Shown here: piece by piece, positions 42,268 through 51,531 of the stretch | Layout: each line of letters begins with the position of its first letter | Numbering within the stretch: the first letter of the stretch is position 1 | Assembly: GCF_000157895.3 (NCBI RefSeq) | Contig: NC_022663.1 | Coordinates: 2,356,001 to 2,420,000, forward strand | Direction: 5' to 3' | DNA: 64,000 nt | Source of the DNA: Mycobacterium kansasii ATCC 12478 | GTDB lineage: Bacteria > Actinomycetota > Actinomycetes > Mycobacteriales > Mycobacteriaceae | Made by a program: the position numbers and the translations under genes | Notes under the pieces: generated by a model | What the model saw: the letters and a program-made list of their open reading frames with translations, nothing else | Databases searched by the model: none | Told to the model about the DNA's origin: nothing

Positions 42268-43329
42268 TCACGCCGCAGTCAGATTCGTGTCTCCTGAGGG
42301 CCGGTTAACGGATAGGGGGTTGTTGGACCAGATTTGGCGCCAGATCTGCTTGGGAAAAGCAGTGAACGCCAGCAAGTCCGATCGGGCGGCTTCGAGGTGA
42401 TCGGCGACCTTGGGCAGCTTGTCGGCCAGGGCGTCGATGATCCGATCATATTGCGCAGCAACGGATGTGGCGTCGGGCTGATCGAACACCGAATGCAGCA
42501 GCGTCTTGACCCAGGGCCAGGAGCTCTTGGGGGTAATGGCCATCAAGTTGGTGGCGTAGTGGGTGCGACACCGCTGCCAGGATGCTCCGGGCAGGGTTGC
42601 CCCGATCGCGGAAAGCAACCCAGCATGGGCGTCACTGGTGACCAATGCCACCCCCGATAGGCCGCGGGCGGTCAACGAGCGCAGAAACGTCAACCAGCCG
42701 GCGCCGTCTTCGGCGGTGCTGACATCGATGCCTAAAATTTCGCGGTAACCCTCGGCGTTGACCCCCACCGCGATCAGCGCGTGCACGTTGACCACGCGGC
42801 CGGCCTCACGGACTTTAAGCACCAGGGCATCGGCGGCCATGAACGTGTACGGGCCAGCATCGAGGGGACGAGTCCGGAAGGCTTCCACGGCGGTGTCGAG
42901 CTCTTTGGCCATCACCGACACCTGCGACTTCGACAGGCCGGTGATCCCGAGAGTTTCGACGAGTTTGTCCATCCGCCGCGTGGACACCCCGAGCAGATAG
43001 CAGGTCGCCACCACGGTAGTCAGGGCCCGTTCGGCGCGTTTGCGGCGTTCCAGCAGCCAGTCCGGGAAGTAGGAGCCCTGGCGCAGCTTGGGGATCGCCA
43101 AATCCAAACTTCCTGCCCGGGTATCGAATTGGCGATGCCGGTAGCCGTTGCGGGAGTTGGTGCGCTCACTACTGCGTTGGCCATAGCCTGCGCCGCACAG
43201 CGCGTCGGCCTCGGCGCCCATCAGCGTGTGGATGAACGTGGCCAGCAGTTCGCGCAGCACATCAGGATGGGTGGTGGTGAGTCGTTCGGCCAGCACTGCA
43301 GGCAGGTCGATATCGTGGGCAGCGGTCAT
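42268..43329 (-). pseudogene. IS256-family transposase N-terminal part, left copy
   Basis: From the ATG at 43329 the frame reads MTAAHDIDLPAVLAERLTTT and matches IS256 transposases through FPKQIWRQIWSNNP, with DDE acids in AADALVLKV and TSDAHAGL. It then enters the nested transposon and stops after NRPSGDTNLTAA. The third catalytic acid is on the fragment at 38956-39177, so this polypeptide alone should be inactive. Confidence 0.85.
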
Positions 43330-44157
43330 CGCGTCGATTCCTTTGCTTGAGTGACTTTGGACGGTCTCTCGAAGAATCACGCGATGACCCTCATCTACCC
43401 GGCTACGACACGCCGGTCCTCAACTCACGGCCCGACTCGTACACCACCTTGGTGGACGCAACCTGCAGTGAGTCCAGAGCATCTGTACAAGCGAGGGAAG
43501 TTCGTCAGCCAGAACAAAGCCTCGGCGCTCTAATGGTGACACCCTCTGGGCCCCGTCGTTGTTGCCGATATTGACGGCTGCCCAGCCATCCAGCACGAAG
43601 ATTCCATCGGCCTGCTCGTGCCATGGGCTGTCTTTGAACTCGTCTCTTATGAGCTTGATCGCAGCTTCACCAGAGATGTTCGTTGTGTACGCGAAGATGA
43701 AAAAAGGAATGCGTTCGACGAATCGAGGGACATCCGTGGGTGCTGCGAAGACCTCACCGCCCTTGCCTGGGCGCCGATAGAGCTGCTTTACCGACCGCGC
43801 GTTCTTCATCGCTCGACGCAGTTCTTCGGTACTGAGCCGAGCCTTGACTTGGTATGCGGCTTCCACGGCGTGTGCAATCAACATCGATTGGCTGTCACCG
43901 GTCCAAAGTGGTTGAAACTCGTTGACGACCGCCACATCGACCTCGTCGGATTGACGGCCCTCGGGGTCGATGATGGATGAGCTGACAGCTACCCGGTGAG
44001 CCCCGAGGTTTTCTTTGAGAAAGTCCGCGAGTGCTCGCTCGTTCGCGCCACCTTTGATGTGGGAGTCCCTTTGCGTTTGGCGCGTTCGCTCGAAGTTTGC
44101 ACGTAATTGGGCGGCACCTGTCGCCCAGAAGTCACTGATCGCATTCACGTGCCCCAT

Positions 44158-44402
44158 TGTGATCCGATGGGCCGCACGACGGGCTACACCCCCTCCAGCG
44201 CTCCGTGCCCTCTTCCGCTACTTGCCGCACTTGCGTTTTGGCGCGGCGCTGCCCTTGGCGCGTCGCCTAATCGCCGACAGGGAATGCCCTACCCGGCAGC
44301 TTGGCGAGAAAAGTACGGGTTGATTCGTCGTAGGTCACAGGCGCACGCACCTGCCAAAACACGCTGGCGTCGGCATTAAACTCGACAGGAACACGAGTAA
44401 TC
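44158..44402. other. Divergent spacer between the DUF6602 and integrase genes
   Basis: The gap should hold the promoters of the two divergent genes of the integrative element. I see no additional gene. A-rich TTAAACTCGACAGG at about 44377 is a possible promoter part for the integrase, without a clear -35 box. Confidence 0.3.
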
Positions 44403-44826
44403 ATGGCGTACATACGAGCACACAACACGACCATCAAGCGCAAGGGCAAGGTGGTGAAGCGGTACGAGGTGGTGTGGCGCGAGCCCGCCTGCGACCCAAC
44501 AACGGGCCTGCCCACCGGCAAGACCCGCGCCCGCCAGGAGAGCTGCCCAACCCGTGAGGCGGCTGAGGCGCGCCGCGACGAACTGAACAACGCCAAGCAC
44601 CACCTCGGCGGCACAGCGGCTTTGGCCGACGCGAAGTGAAGGCGGCGCGGACGTTCGGCGACTACGCGGCGAAATGGCTGGCGGCGCAGCAGCTTAAGGT
44701 GGCCAACGGGCGGCTCAAGCAGGGCAGCTACGACAGCTATAGCGGCTGGCCTGACCCCGATCGGTTGGTCCATGGCTTATGAGAGTCTTGCAGCCCACGC
44801 TGTGGGCAGGAAGGCTCAACAAGATC

Positions 44827-45108
44827 ATGGCAACAAGGAAGCGGCATAGCCCCGAGCAGATCGTGCGCAAGCTGACGCTGGCGGATCGGCTGTTGTCCGA
44901 GGGCAAGGACACAGCGGCAGTGTGCCGCGAGCTGGGTGTGTCGGAGGCGACGTATCACCGATGGCGCAATCAGTTCGGTGGTTTGAAGGCCGAGGATGCC
45001 AAGCGCCTGAAGGACCTCGAGCGCGAGAACGCAACGCTGAAGCGGCTCTTGGCAGATGCCGAGTTAGAGAAGGCTGCACTCAAGGAGATCGCGCGGGGAA
45101 ACTTCTAG
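44827..45108 (+). CDS. IS3-family OrfA (helix-turn-helix)
   Basis: The 93-residue protein MATRKRHSPEQIVRKLTLAD has a helix-turn-helix (VCRELGVSEATYHRWRNQFG) and a leucine-zipper-like end (DLERENATLKRLLADAELEK). The slippery heptamer G GGA AAC at 45096-45102 is in the correct phase six bases before the TAG stop (45106-45108), so a -1 slip would fuse it to OrfB. Confidence 0.9.
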   Translation: MATRKRHSPEQIVRKLTLADRLLSEGKDTAAVCRELGVSEATYHRWRNQFGGLKAEDAKRLKDLERENATLKRLLADAELEKAALKEIARGNF

Positions 45109-45944
45109 GCCCGGAGCGTCGGCGGGCAGCCGTTCGTCACCTCCAGCGTGTGCTGGGGGTCAGCGAACGGTTCGCCTGCCGCGTGACCGGGCAGCATCGG
45201 GCCACCCAACGCCACGAACCCGCCGCCGAGACTGCCCAGGACCCCGATGCCGGCTTGCGGGCCTGGCTGCGCCGCTACGCCAAAGACCATCCGCGGCGTG
45301 GGTTTCGGCCCGCTTATCACGATGCCCGCGCTGAAGGTTGGCAAGTCAATCACAAGAAGGTGCAACGGCTCTGGCGTGAGGAAGGCTTGCGCGTGCCGCA
45401 GCGGCGGCGCCGTAAACGACGCGGTAGCTCCACCGCCCGGCCCGAGGTATGCGCCGATGCCCCCAACCGGGTCTGGGCCGTGGACTTTCAGTTCGATTCC
45501 ACTACCGATGGGCGCCCGTTCAAGATCGTCTCGATCATCGACGAGCACACCCGCGAATGTCTCGGCGACAAGGTAGACCGCAGCATCACCGGCGAGGACC
45601 TCATCGACGAACTTGACCGCATCGCCGCTCAACGCGGTACCTATCCGAACGTGCTCAGATGTGACAACGGACCCGAATTAGCCTGTGCGGCAATGGCAGA
45701 CTGGGCCGACGGTCACGTCGGGCTGCACTTTATCCCGCCCGGTGAACCTTGGCGAAACGGCTACGTCGAATCATTTAACTCCCGCATCCGCGACGAATGC
45801 CTCAACATCAACAGCTTCTGGTCTCTAGCCCAGGCCCGCGTGGTCATCAGCGACTGGAAACATGACTACAACCATCACCGGCGGCACTCTGCCTTGGGCT
45901 ACCAAGCCCCCGCCCACTACGCTGCCACCTGCACCCACCAATGA
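45102..45944 (+). CDS. IS3-family OrfB, DDE transposase (made as OrfAB by -1 frameshift)
   Basis: About 280 residues follow the slip site: LLGPERRRAAVRHLQRVLGV, then an HTH_21 region (WLRRYAKDHPRRGFRP) and the integrase core. The DDE acids lie in WAVDFQFDS, LRCDNGPEL and GYVESFNSRIRDE. The frame is -1 to OrfA and has no obvious own start, consistent with synthesis only as the OrfAB fusion. It appears intact. Confidence 0.88.
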   Translation, partial: LLGPERRRAAVRHLQRVLGVSERFACRVTGQHRATQRHEPAAETAQDPDAGLRAWLRRYAKDHPRRGFRPAYHDARAEGWQVNHKKVQRLWREEGLRVPQRRRRKRRGSSTARPEVCADAPNRVWAVDFQFDSTTDGRPFKIVSIIDEHTRECLGDKVDRSITGEDLIDELDRIAAQRGTYPNVLRCDNGPELACAAMADWADGHVGLHFIPPGEPWRNGYVESFNSRIRDECLNINSFWSLAQARVVISDWKHDYNHHRRHSALGYQAPAHYAATCTHQ

Positions 45945-46153
45945 ACGACTCTCGTTCGCCGTGGACCAGTTCACGGGGTCCGGTCACGGCTATCTGAGCC
46001 GATACGCGCTGAAATCGTTGGTTGCGTCCACCAAGGTGGTGTACGAGTCGGGCCGTGAGTTGAGGACCGGCGTGTCGTAGCCGGGTAGATGAGGGTCATC
46101 GCGTGATTCTTCGAGAGACCGTCCAAAGTCACTCAAGCAAAGGAATCGACGCG

Positions 46154-47215
46154 ATGACCGCTGCCCACGATATCGACCTGCCTGCAGTGCTGGCCGAACG
46201 ACTCACCACCACCCATCCTGATGTGCTGCGCGAACTGCTGGCCACGTTCATCCACACGCTGATGGGCGCCGAGGCCGACGCGCTGTGCGGCGCAGGCTAT
46301 GGCCAACGCAGTAGTGAGCGCACCAACTCCCGCAACGGCTACCGGCATCGCCAATTCGATACCCGGGCAGGAAGTTTGGATTTGGCGATCCCCAAGCTGC
46401 GCCAGGGCTCCTACTTCCCGGACTGGCTGCTGGAACGCCGCAAACGCGCCGAACGGGCCCTGACTACCGTGGTGGCGACCTGCTATCTGCTCGGGGTGTC
46501 CACGCGGCGGATGGACAAACTCGTCGAAACTCTCGGGATCACCGGCCTGTCGAAGTCGCAGGTGTCGGTGATGGCCAAAGAGCTCGACACCGCCGTGGAA
46601 GCCTTCCGGACTCGTCCCCTCGATGCTGGCCCGTACACGTTCATGGCCGCCGATGCCCTGGTGCTTAAAGTCCGTGAGGCCGGCCGCGTGGTCAACGTGC
46701 ACGCGCTGATCGCGGTGGGGGTCAACGCCGAGGGTTACCGCGAAATTTTAGGCATCGATGTCAGCACCGCCGAAGACGGCGCCGGCTGGTTGACGTTTCT
46801 GCGCTCGTTGACCGCCCGCGGCCTATCGGGGGTGGCATTGGTCACCAGTGACGCCCATGCTGGGTTGCTTTCCGCGATCGGGGCAACCCTGCCCGGAGCA
46901 TCCTGGCAGCGGTGTCGCACCCACTACGCCACCAACTTGATGGCCATTACCCCCAAGAGCTCCTGGCCCTGGGTCAAGACGCTGCTGCATTCGGTGTTCG
47001 ATCAGCCCGACGCCACATCCGTTGCTGCGCAATATGATCGGATCATCGACGCCCTGGCCGACAAGCTGCCCAAGGTCGCCGATCACCTCGAAGCCGCCCG
47101 ATCGGACTTGCTGGCGTTCACTGCTTTTCCCAAGCAGATCTGGCGCCAAATCTGGTCCAACAACCCCCTATCCGTTAACCGGCCCTCAGGAGACACGAAT
47201 CTGACTGCGGCGTGA
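46154..47215 (+). pseudogene. IS256-family transposase N-terminal part, right copy
   Basis: It is identical to the left copy. IS256 homology runs to SNNP (codon at 47165-47167), where the nested transposon begins; about 15 foreign codons follow before the stop. The C-terminal part resumes at about 50306. Confidence 0.85.
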
Positions 47216-47280
47216 GATCCGGGACCGTTCCCAGAGCCGGGTAGATGCTGAGGGCGGCCCCGAGATCAGGAGGTCGAGTG

Positions 47281-48321
47281 ATGACGGTGCGGGTGCAGCG
47301 CGTCGATGAGGGGTATCGGCTCGGTGGGGATTGGGAGGGGTTGGATTCGGCCAATGCGTTTCTCACGCATTTGGCCGGACGGGGATTTAGCGCGGCGACG
47401 GTTCGGGCGTATGCCTTCGACGTGGCGAATCTGGCGCGGTTCCTCACTGAGCGCGATGTGACGCTGTCCGAAGTGCAGGCTCCACTGGTATTCGACTGGA
47501 TCGATTGGCAAGGGGTACGCCGCACCGGTCGGCCCCAGCCGGGCTCAGCTGCAGCCTCGACGGTGAACCGTCGGGTGGCGGCGGTACGCGCCTTGTTCGA
47601 GTACCTGGCGATGACCGGTCGCCGTGGGAACAACCCGGTCCCGTCGCCGCGGCGTGGGCAAGGGCTGCGCCGCTCGGAGCGCGGCCTGCTAGGTCATCTG
47701 GGTCCTGGGCGTGCCCGTCCTGGCGGCAGGTTGGTGCGCCAACCGCAGCTGCTTCCGGAATCGTTGCCGGCCAGCGACATCGATGCATTTGTCGCAACGC
47801 TGGGGTCACATCGGGATCGGGCCATGGTGCTGGCGATGCTGCTGGGCGGGTTGCGGTCGGCGGAAGCGCGCGGTCTGCTGCTGGCCGATGTGGACATGGG
47901 GCGGCGGCGGCTGCGGGTGATCGGCAAGGGCGGCAAGGAACGCTACGTGCCGGTCGATGCGGCATTCTTCACTGAGGTTGCTGCCTATCTGCGGTTGGAG
48001 CGCCCGGCTGGGCTGTCGACACCGCAGTGCTTCGTGGTGCTGCGCGGTCCGACGACGGGGGCGCCGGTTAGTGAGGCAGGGCTGCGCAGCTTGTTTCGCC
48101 GTCACCGTGAACTCTCCGGGTCCATCCGGGTGCGTCCGCATCGGCTGCGCCATACCTATGGTACCGAATTGGCTTCTGCGGGAATTGATCTGCTTGCATT
48201 ACGGGCGTTGATGGGACACGCCTCACCGGAGACCACGGCCCGCTACGTGCACCTGTCACTGGAGCAGCTCGCCGCCGAATATGGTGCCGCCCGCGCCTCC
48301 TTGGCCGGAGCACGGCGATGA
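47281..48321 (+). CDS. Small tyrosine recombinase (TnpA-like), right copy
   Basis: The 346-residue protein is identical to the left copy at 41162-42202. The ATG at 47281 follows GGAGGTCGAGTG; a longer frame from 47245 begins inside the element end and is less likely. Catalytic residues are those of the tyrosine-recombinase family (Arg in GGLRSAEA, HRLRH, GHASPE, Tyr in RYVHLS). Confidence 0.88.
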   Translation: MTVRVQRVDEGYRLGGDWEGLDSANAFLTHLAGRGFSAATVRAYAFDVANLARFLTERDVTLSEVQAPLVFDWIDWQGVRRTGRPQPGSAAASTVNRRVAAVRALFEYLAMTGRRGNNPVPSPRRGQGLRRSERGLLGHLGPGRARPGGRLVRQPQLLPESLPASDIDAFVATLGSHRDRAMVLAMLLGGLRSAEARGLLLADVDMGRRRLRVIGKGGKERYVPVDAAFFTEVAAYLRLERPAGLSTPQCFVVLRGPTTGAPVSEAGLRSLFRRHRELSGSIRVRPHRLRHTYGTELASAGIDLLALRALMGHASPETTARYVHLSLEQLAAEYGAARASLAGARR

Positions 48322-50261
48322 CCGTCGCTACGGTTCAGGACTCCATTGACGCCGGCACTTTGTTGAGTGACTACCTCGACCACGTCGCTCGCCTGCGCTT
48401 GAGTGATCGGGCGATTCGGGACCGGATCCGAACCGCACGGGAATTTCTTGCTCGTCACCCGGATCTGGCGGCGTGGATGGCTCTGCCGGCGGTTGAGCGG
48501 GCTGGCGAGCTTCGGTCGAGTGGGGCATGGCCCCTGCTGTGCTATGCGATCGGTGCCGGCCGGTTGCGGCTGGATGTTGAGCTGGCCGTCATTAAGCAGC
48601 TGACCGGGCTCGGTGCCGCGGTGGAGATGCGTGATTCGGCCGGGTTCTCCGCGATGCGTGAAGCGGGAAACCGGTTGGGCTGGAGCAGTTCCTGGATTGA
48701 AACTGTGCTCGGCGAGTGCTTGGCGGTGCTGGTGGCTTGCCATGGTGGGCTGGTCGCTGACCTCACCGAGCAGGCGATCGATGAATTCGACAGTGCGTTG
48801 TCGGCGAGTTCAATCCCGCGATCGTCACGGCGCGCCTACCGGGCGCGGTTGGCCAGCTTGCGCCAGCTGCTCTACGAGGTCCGGGTCCTCGACGCCGCTC
48901 CGCGACGACGACCGTGGGCACGCAGCCTCGAGCAACGTTTCACCGACGTGGCTATGGCTGCCCCGATCCTCGACACCCTGCTGCGCTATATCCGGGTCCG
49001 AGCCGCGGTGTTGCGGCCCAAATCGGTGGAATCGCTGATCAATGACCTGCTGCCGTTCGTCGAATACCTCACCGCCCACCACTCGAAGCTGACCAGCCTG
49101 CGCGAGCTCGACCGCGCCTGCATCGAGGACTATCTGACCTGGAACCGCACCCGCGGCTGGCGCGGGCAACGTGCCGCCGCCGGCGCCGGGCGCACCGTCT
49201 CGGCTGCGGTTGCCCAGTCGGCGGTGCTAAGCCTGCGCAACCTGCTCGATGACATCACCGCCTGGGGCTGGGAAGAAGCACCGCCGCGGCGACTGGTCTT
49301 CGCCGCCGACGTTCCCAAGCTTGACCAGCCGCTGCCGCGGGCACTGGCCCCTGACATCGATGCGGCGGTGATGAATGCTGTTGCCCGTCTAGATGATTCA
49401 TTCGCTCGTATCGGGCTGACCGTGCTGCGCGGAGCGGGGCTGCGGGTGGGTGAGCTGCTCGACCTGGAACTGGGCAGCATCATCGACTACGGGGCGGCTG
49501 GCACCTGGCTAAAGGTACCGCTGGGCAAGCTGGCTACCGAACGCATGGTGCCGCTATCGGCGGCCACTACCGCTGCGCTCGACGAATGGGTCACCCACCG
49601 TGACGCACACCGGCCACTGGCCCATCCACGCACCGGCGTGCTCACCGACTTCCTGTTCACCCAGTACGGCCGCCGCCTGGGCTACACCCGACTGCGCAAC
49701 GGGCTGCTGGCCGCGGCCCAATCCTCAGGGCTACGCGGACCCGACGGCGGCATCCTCGTCGTCACGCCTCATCAGCTGCGTCATACCTGGGCCACCGAAC
49801 TCGCCAACGCCGGAATGAGTATGCAAGCGTTGATGGCGCTGCTCGGACATGTCACACCGCAGATGACGATCCGCTACGCCACCCTTGCCTCGCCAACCCT
49901 GCGCGCCGCCTACGACGACGCCATGGGCAAGATGCGTCGCCAGTTCACTCTCACCCCGGTCGGTCGACCCATCTTGCCCGACAAGGTCAGCTGGCTACAC
50001 AGTGAGATGCTGAAAACCCGTGTCGGGCACGGCTACTGCGCGCGCCACCCAACCGCCGGCGCCTGCCCATATGCCAACATCTGCGAAACCTGCGACAACT
50101 ACATCACCGCGCCCGAATTCCGCGGCGCCCTCACTAACCAACTCGCCGACGTCCAAGCCCTCAAATCCGACGCGGAGAACCGCGGCTGGACCGACGAAGC
50201 AGCCCGCCACGACCGCGTAGCCCATGCCCTCACCGACCATCTCCAACGCCTCGATCGTTGA
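48318..50261 (+). CDS. Large tyrosine recombinase (TnpB-like), right copy
   Basis: The 647-residue protein is identical to the left copy at 39222-41165. The ATG overlaps the preceding stop by four bases. The Cys-rich C-terminal segment (CARHPTAGACPYANICETCD) may bind zinc or an FeS cluster; similar cysteine tails occur in TnpB-like recombinases. Confidence 0.88.
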   Translation: MTVATVQDSIDAGTLLSDYLDHVARLRLSDRAIRDRIRTAREFLARHPDLAAWMALPAVERAGELRSSGAWPLLCYAIGAGRLRLDVELAVIKQLTGLGAAVEMRDSAGFSAMREAGNRLGWSSSWIETVLGECLAVLVACHGGLVADLTEQAIDEFDSALSASSIPRSSRRAYRARLASLRQLLYEVRVLDAAPRRRPWARSLEQRFTDVAMAAPILDTLLRYIRVRAAVLRPKSVESLINDLLPFVEYLTAHHSKLTSLRELDRACIEDYLTWNRTRGWRGQRAAAGAGRTVSAAVAQSAVLSLRNLLDDITAWGWEEAPPRRLVFAADVPKLDQPLPRALAPDIDAAVMNAVARLDDSFARIGLTVLRGAGLRVGELLDLELGSIIDYGAAGTWLKVPLGKLATERMVPLSAATTAALDEWVTHRDAHRPLAHPRTGVLTDFLFTQYGRRLGYTRLRNGLLAAAQSSGLRGPDGGILVVTPHQLRHTWATELANAGMSMQALMALLGHVTPQMTIRYATLASPTLRAAYDDAMGKMRRQFTLTPVGRPILPDKVSWLHSEMLKTRVGHGYCARHPTAGACPYANICETCDNYITAPEFRGALTNQLADVQALKSDAENRGWTDEAARHDRVAHALTDHLQRLDR

Positions 50262-50305
50262 AGCCGAACCCACACCGGGTTGACCTCCACCCTGAGGGCC
50301 GGATA

Positions 50306-50527
50306 AAAGAGCGGCTCAACAAGGAAATTCGGCGTCGCACCGACGTTGTCGGCATCTTCCCCGACCGTGACGCCCTGATCCGCCTAGTCGGCGCCGTGCT
50401 GGCCGAACAACACGATGAATGGGCCGAATCACGCCGCTACCTCGGCCTCGACGTCCTCAGCAAATCCCGCCCGACCACCACCACACCGACAGAACAGGAG
50501 AACACCCCCACAGCACTGACCGCCTAA
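50306..50527 (+). pseudogene. IS256 transposase C-terminal fragment, right copy
   Basis: It is identical to the left fragment. A TTG at 50258 overlaps the stop of the large recombinase (TTGA) and opens an 89-residue frame through this fragment. A C-terminal transposase peptide could therefore be translated together with the recombinases. Complementation between separately made halves is speculative. Confidence 0.82.
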
Positions 50528-51531
50528 ATCACAAAATCGAAGAATCACACGATCGACGTCGTACACCACGTCCCTGGACTTGACCAAATCGTTTGGGTCG
50601 CGTGCGGTTGGGTCGATTACGCGCACATGTTGGCGTTCTTGGCCGGCCTGAGCGACAGGTCGCGGGCGACTAGACGGCTAGCGTGGCAGGTGCTGATGGC
50701 GGTGCTGGATTACGCTGAGGCGGATGGTGCTTTGGCCGCTAATCCTGGGCGCGGGGTGGGGCGTAATGCGGTGCCGGCCACAGCGCCCCGCGAGCACCGC
50801 CCGCTTACCGGCCCGCAGGTTGCAGCACTTGCGCAACATGTGGCTGCACGTGGCGCGGTGGATGAGCTGCTGGTTTTATTCATGTGCTACACCGGCTTAC
50901 GCAAAACCGAGGCGCAGGTCTTAGAGCTGCGCGACCTGACGTTGACCACCGGACCTACCGGCGTTACAGGCGGCAGTGTGCGAGTACAGCTCACCAAGGC
51001 CCGCAAGGGCGCTCAGCGGGTTACCGACACACCGAAGTCCAAGCGCAGCAACAGGACGGTGCCGCTACCGCCCTGGCTGGCTAAGAAACTTGCTGCGTAC
51101 CTGGCAAATACGCACGAAGCCGCCGACTAGCCCGAGGCCCGCTGTGGCCGAGGCGGGTGCGCGGTGCGTACCCAATTGGCCCCTACTTGCCCACGAGCGA
51201 CAACCGCCCGCCCCGGCCCGCGCTGCTGTTCGACTACACCGCGCCGTGCGACCTGGACGGCTGGGCGAAGCGCGTGTAGCGGTCTGCACTCAAAACGGTT
51301 GGGCTAGAAGGCACTCGCCTGCACGACACGCGGCATACCTTCGCGGCGTTACAACTTTCGGCGGGCCTGCACTTTATGCAGGTGTCGAAGTGGCTGGGGC
51401 ACGCCAACTAAACCCTGACCCTGAACACCTACGGCGCGTACATACCGGCTGAGGACGGCGGCGTGCCGAACAACCTGCCAGAGCCGAAGCCCGCCAAGGC
51501 GAAGGTTGTTAGCTTGGTCGGGTAGTGTGCG

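Larger units (their letters stand above)
38898..43463 (-). mobile_element. IS256-family element carrying a nested two-recombinase transposon, left copy
   Basis: This 4,566-bp unit is the reverse complement of 46020-50585; all encoded proteins are identical. It is flanked by the 8-bp direct duplication TGCAGTGA (38890-38897 and 43464-43471), the target-site size expected of IS256-family elements. IS ends share GTGGTGTACGA as inverted repeats. It interrupts the DUF6602 gene. The IS256 transposase gene is itself split by a nested transposon. Confidence 0.9.
38807..44157 (-). pseudogene. DUF6602 nuclease-like gene split by a 4.6-kb insertion
   Basis: The 5' part (44157-43464) encodes about 231 residues from MGHVNAISDFWATGAAQLRA to LVQMLWTHC. 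The 3' part resumes on the other side of the insertion (38897-38807) as MTVHRIFYREHPIRRYHPFP and stops at 38807. Joining them with one copy of the 8-bp duplication TGCAGTGA restores a clean 258-codon frame. The motif GGANERALADFLKENL, then SDEVDVAVV and VEAAYQVKARL, fits DUF6602, a PD-(D/E)xK-nuclease-like family often found in defence islands. As it stands the protein is truncated with a 14-residue junk tail. Confidence 0.8.
44747..45986 (+). mobile_element. IS3-family insertion sequence
   Basis: The 1,240-bp element has imperfect terminal inverted repeats of about 40 bases (TGGCCTGACCCCG on the left; TGACCGGACCCCG reading in from the right; both continue to GAGAGTC). It is flanked by the 4-bp duplication CGGC (44743-44746 and 45987-45990). 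It encodes OrfA and OrfB with a -1 frameshift signal and interrupts the integrase gene. Confidence 0.9.
47168..50308 (+). mobile_element. Nested transposon with two tyrosine recombinases, inside the IS256 transposase gene
   Basis: About 3.14 kb separates the two halves of the IS256 transposase, between SNNP and ERLNKE. Near its ends are the 12-base inverted repeats CCGGCCCTCAGG (47179-47190) and CCTGAGGGCCGG (50291-50302), plausible recombinase core sites. It encodes a small and a large tyrosine recombinase and nothing else. The gene pair recalls tnpA-tnpB of Tn554; no tnpC or cargo is visible. The left copy has the same element at about 39175-42315. Confidence 0.8.
46020..50585 (+). mobile_element. 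IS256-family element carrying a nested two-recombinase transposon, right copy
   Basis: This 4,566-bp unit mirrors 38898-43463. The 8-bp direct duplication AAATCGTT flanks it (46012-46019 and 50586-50593), different from the duplication at the left copy, so each copy arrived by its own transposition event. It interrupts the integrase gene. Confidence 0.9.
44403..51526 (+). pseudogene. Phage-type tyrosine integrase, broken by IS3, by the right IS256 copy and by frameshifts
   Basis: Pieces at 44403-44746, 45991-46019 and 50594-51526 join into one integrase when the insertions and one copy of each target duplication are removed. The N-terminal arm-binding part reads MAYIRAHNTTIKRKGKVVKR and FGDYAAKWLAAQQ. 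The join gives DSYSGYLSRYALKSFGSRA. The catalytic core is FMCYTGLRKTEAQVLELRDL and RLHDTRHTFAALQLSAG with KWLGHAN and NTYGAY. Extra decay includes a frameshift at about 44637, another near 50622, and stops near 51128, 51285 and 51411. It is the presumptive integrase for the 38-bp att repeats. Confidence 0.8.

Noticed and set aside
50258..50527. 89-residue ORF as a TnpC-like third gene of the recombinase transposon
   Set aside because: Its sequence is plainly the IS256 transposase C-terminus (ERLNKEIRRRTDVVGIFP), so it belongs to the interrupted host element.
38898..50585. The inverted 4.57-kb pair as one composite transposon that arrived together
   Set aside because: Each arm has its own, different 8-bp target duplication and each interrupts a different gene of the small element; separate insertions explain this better.
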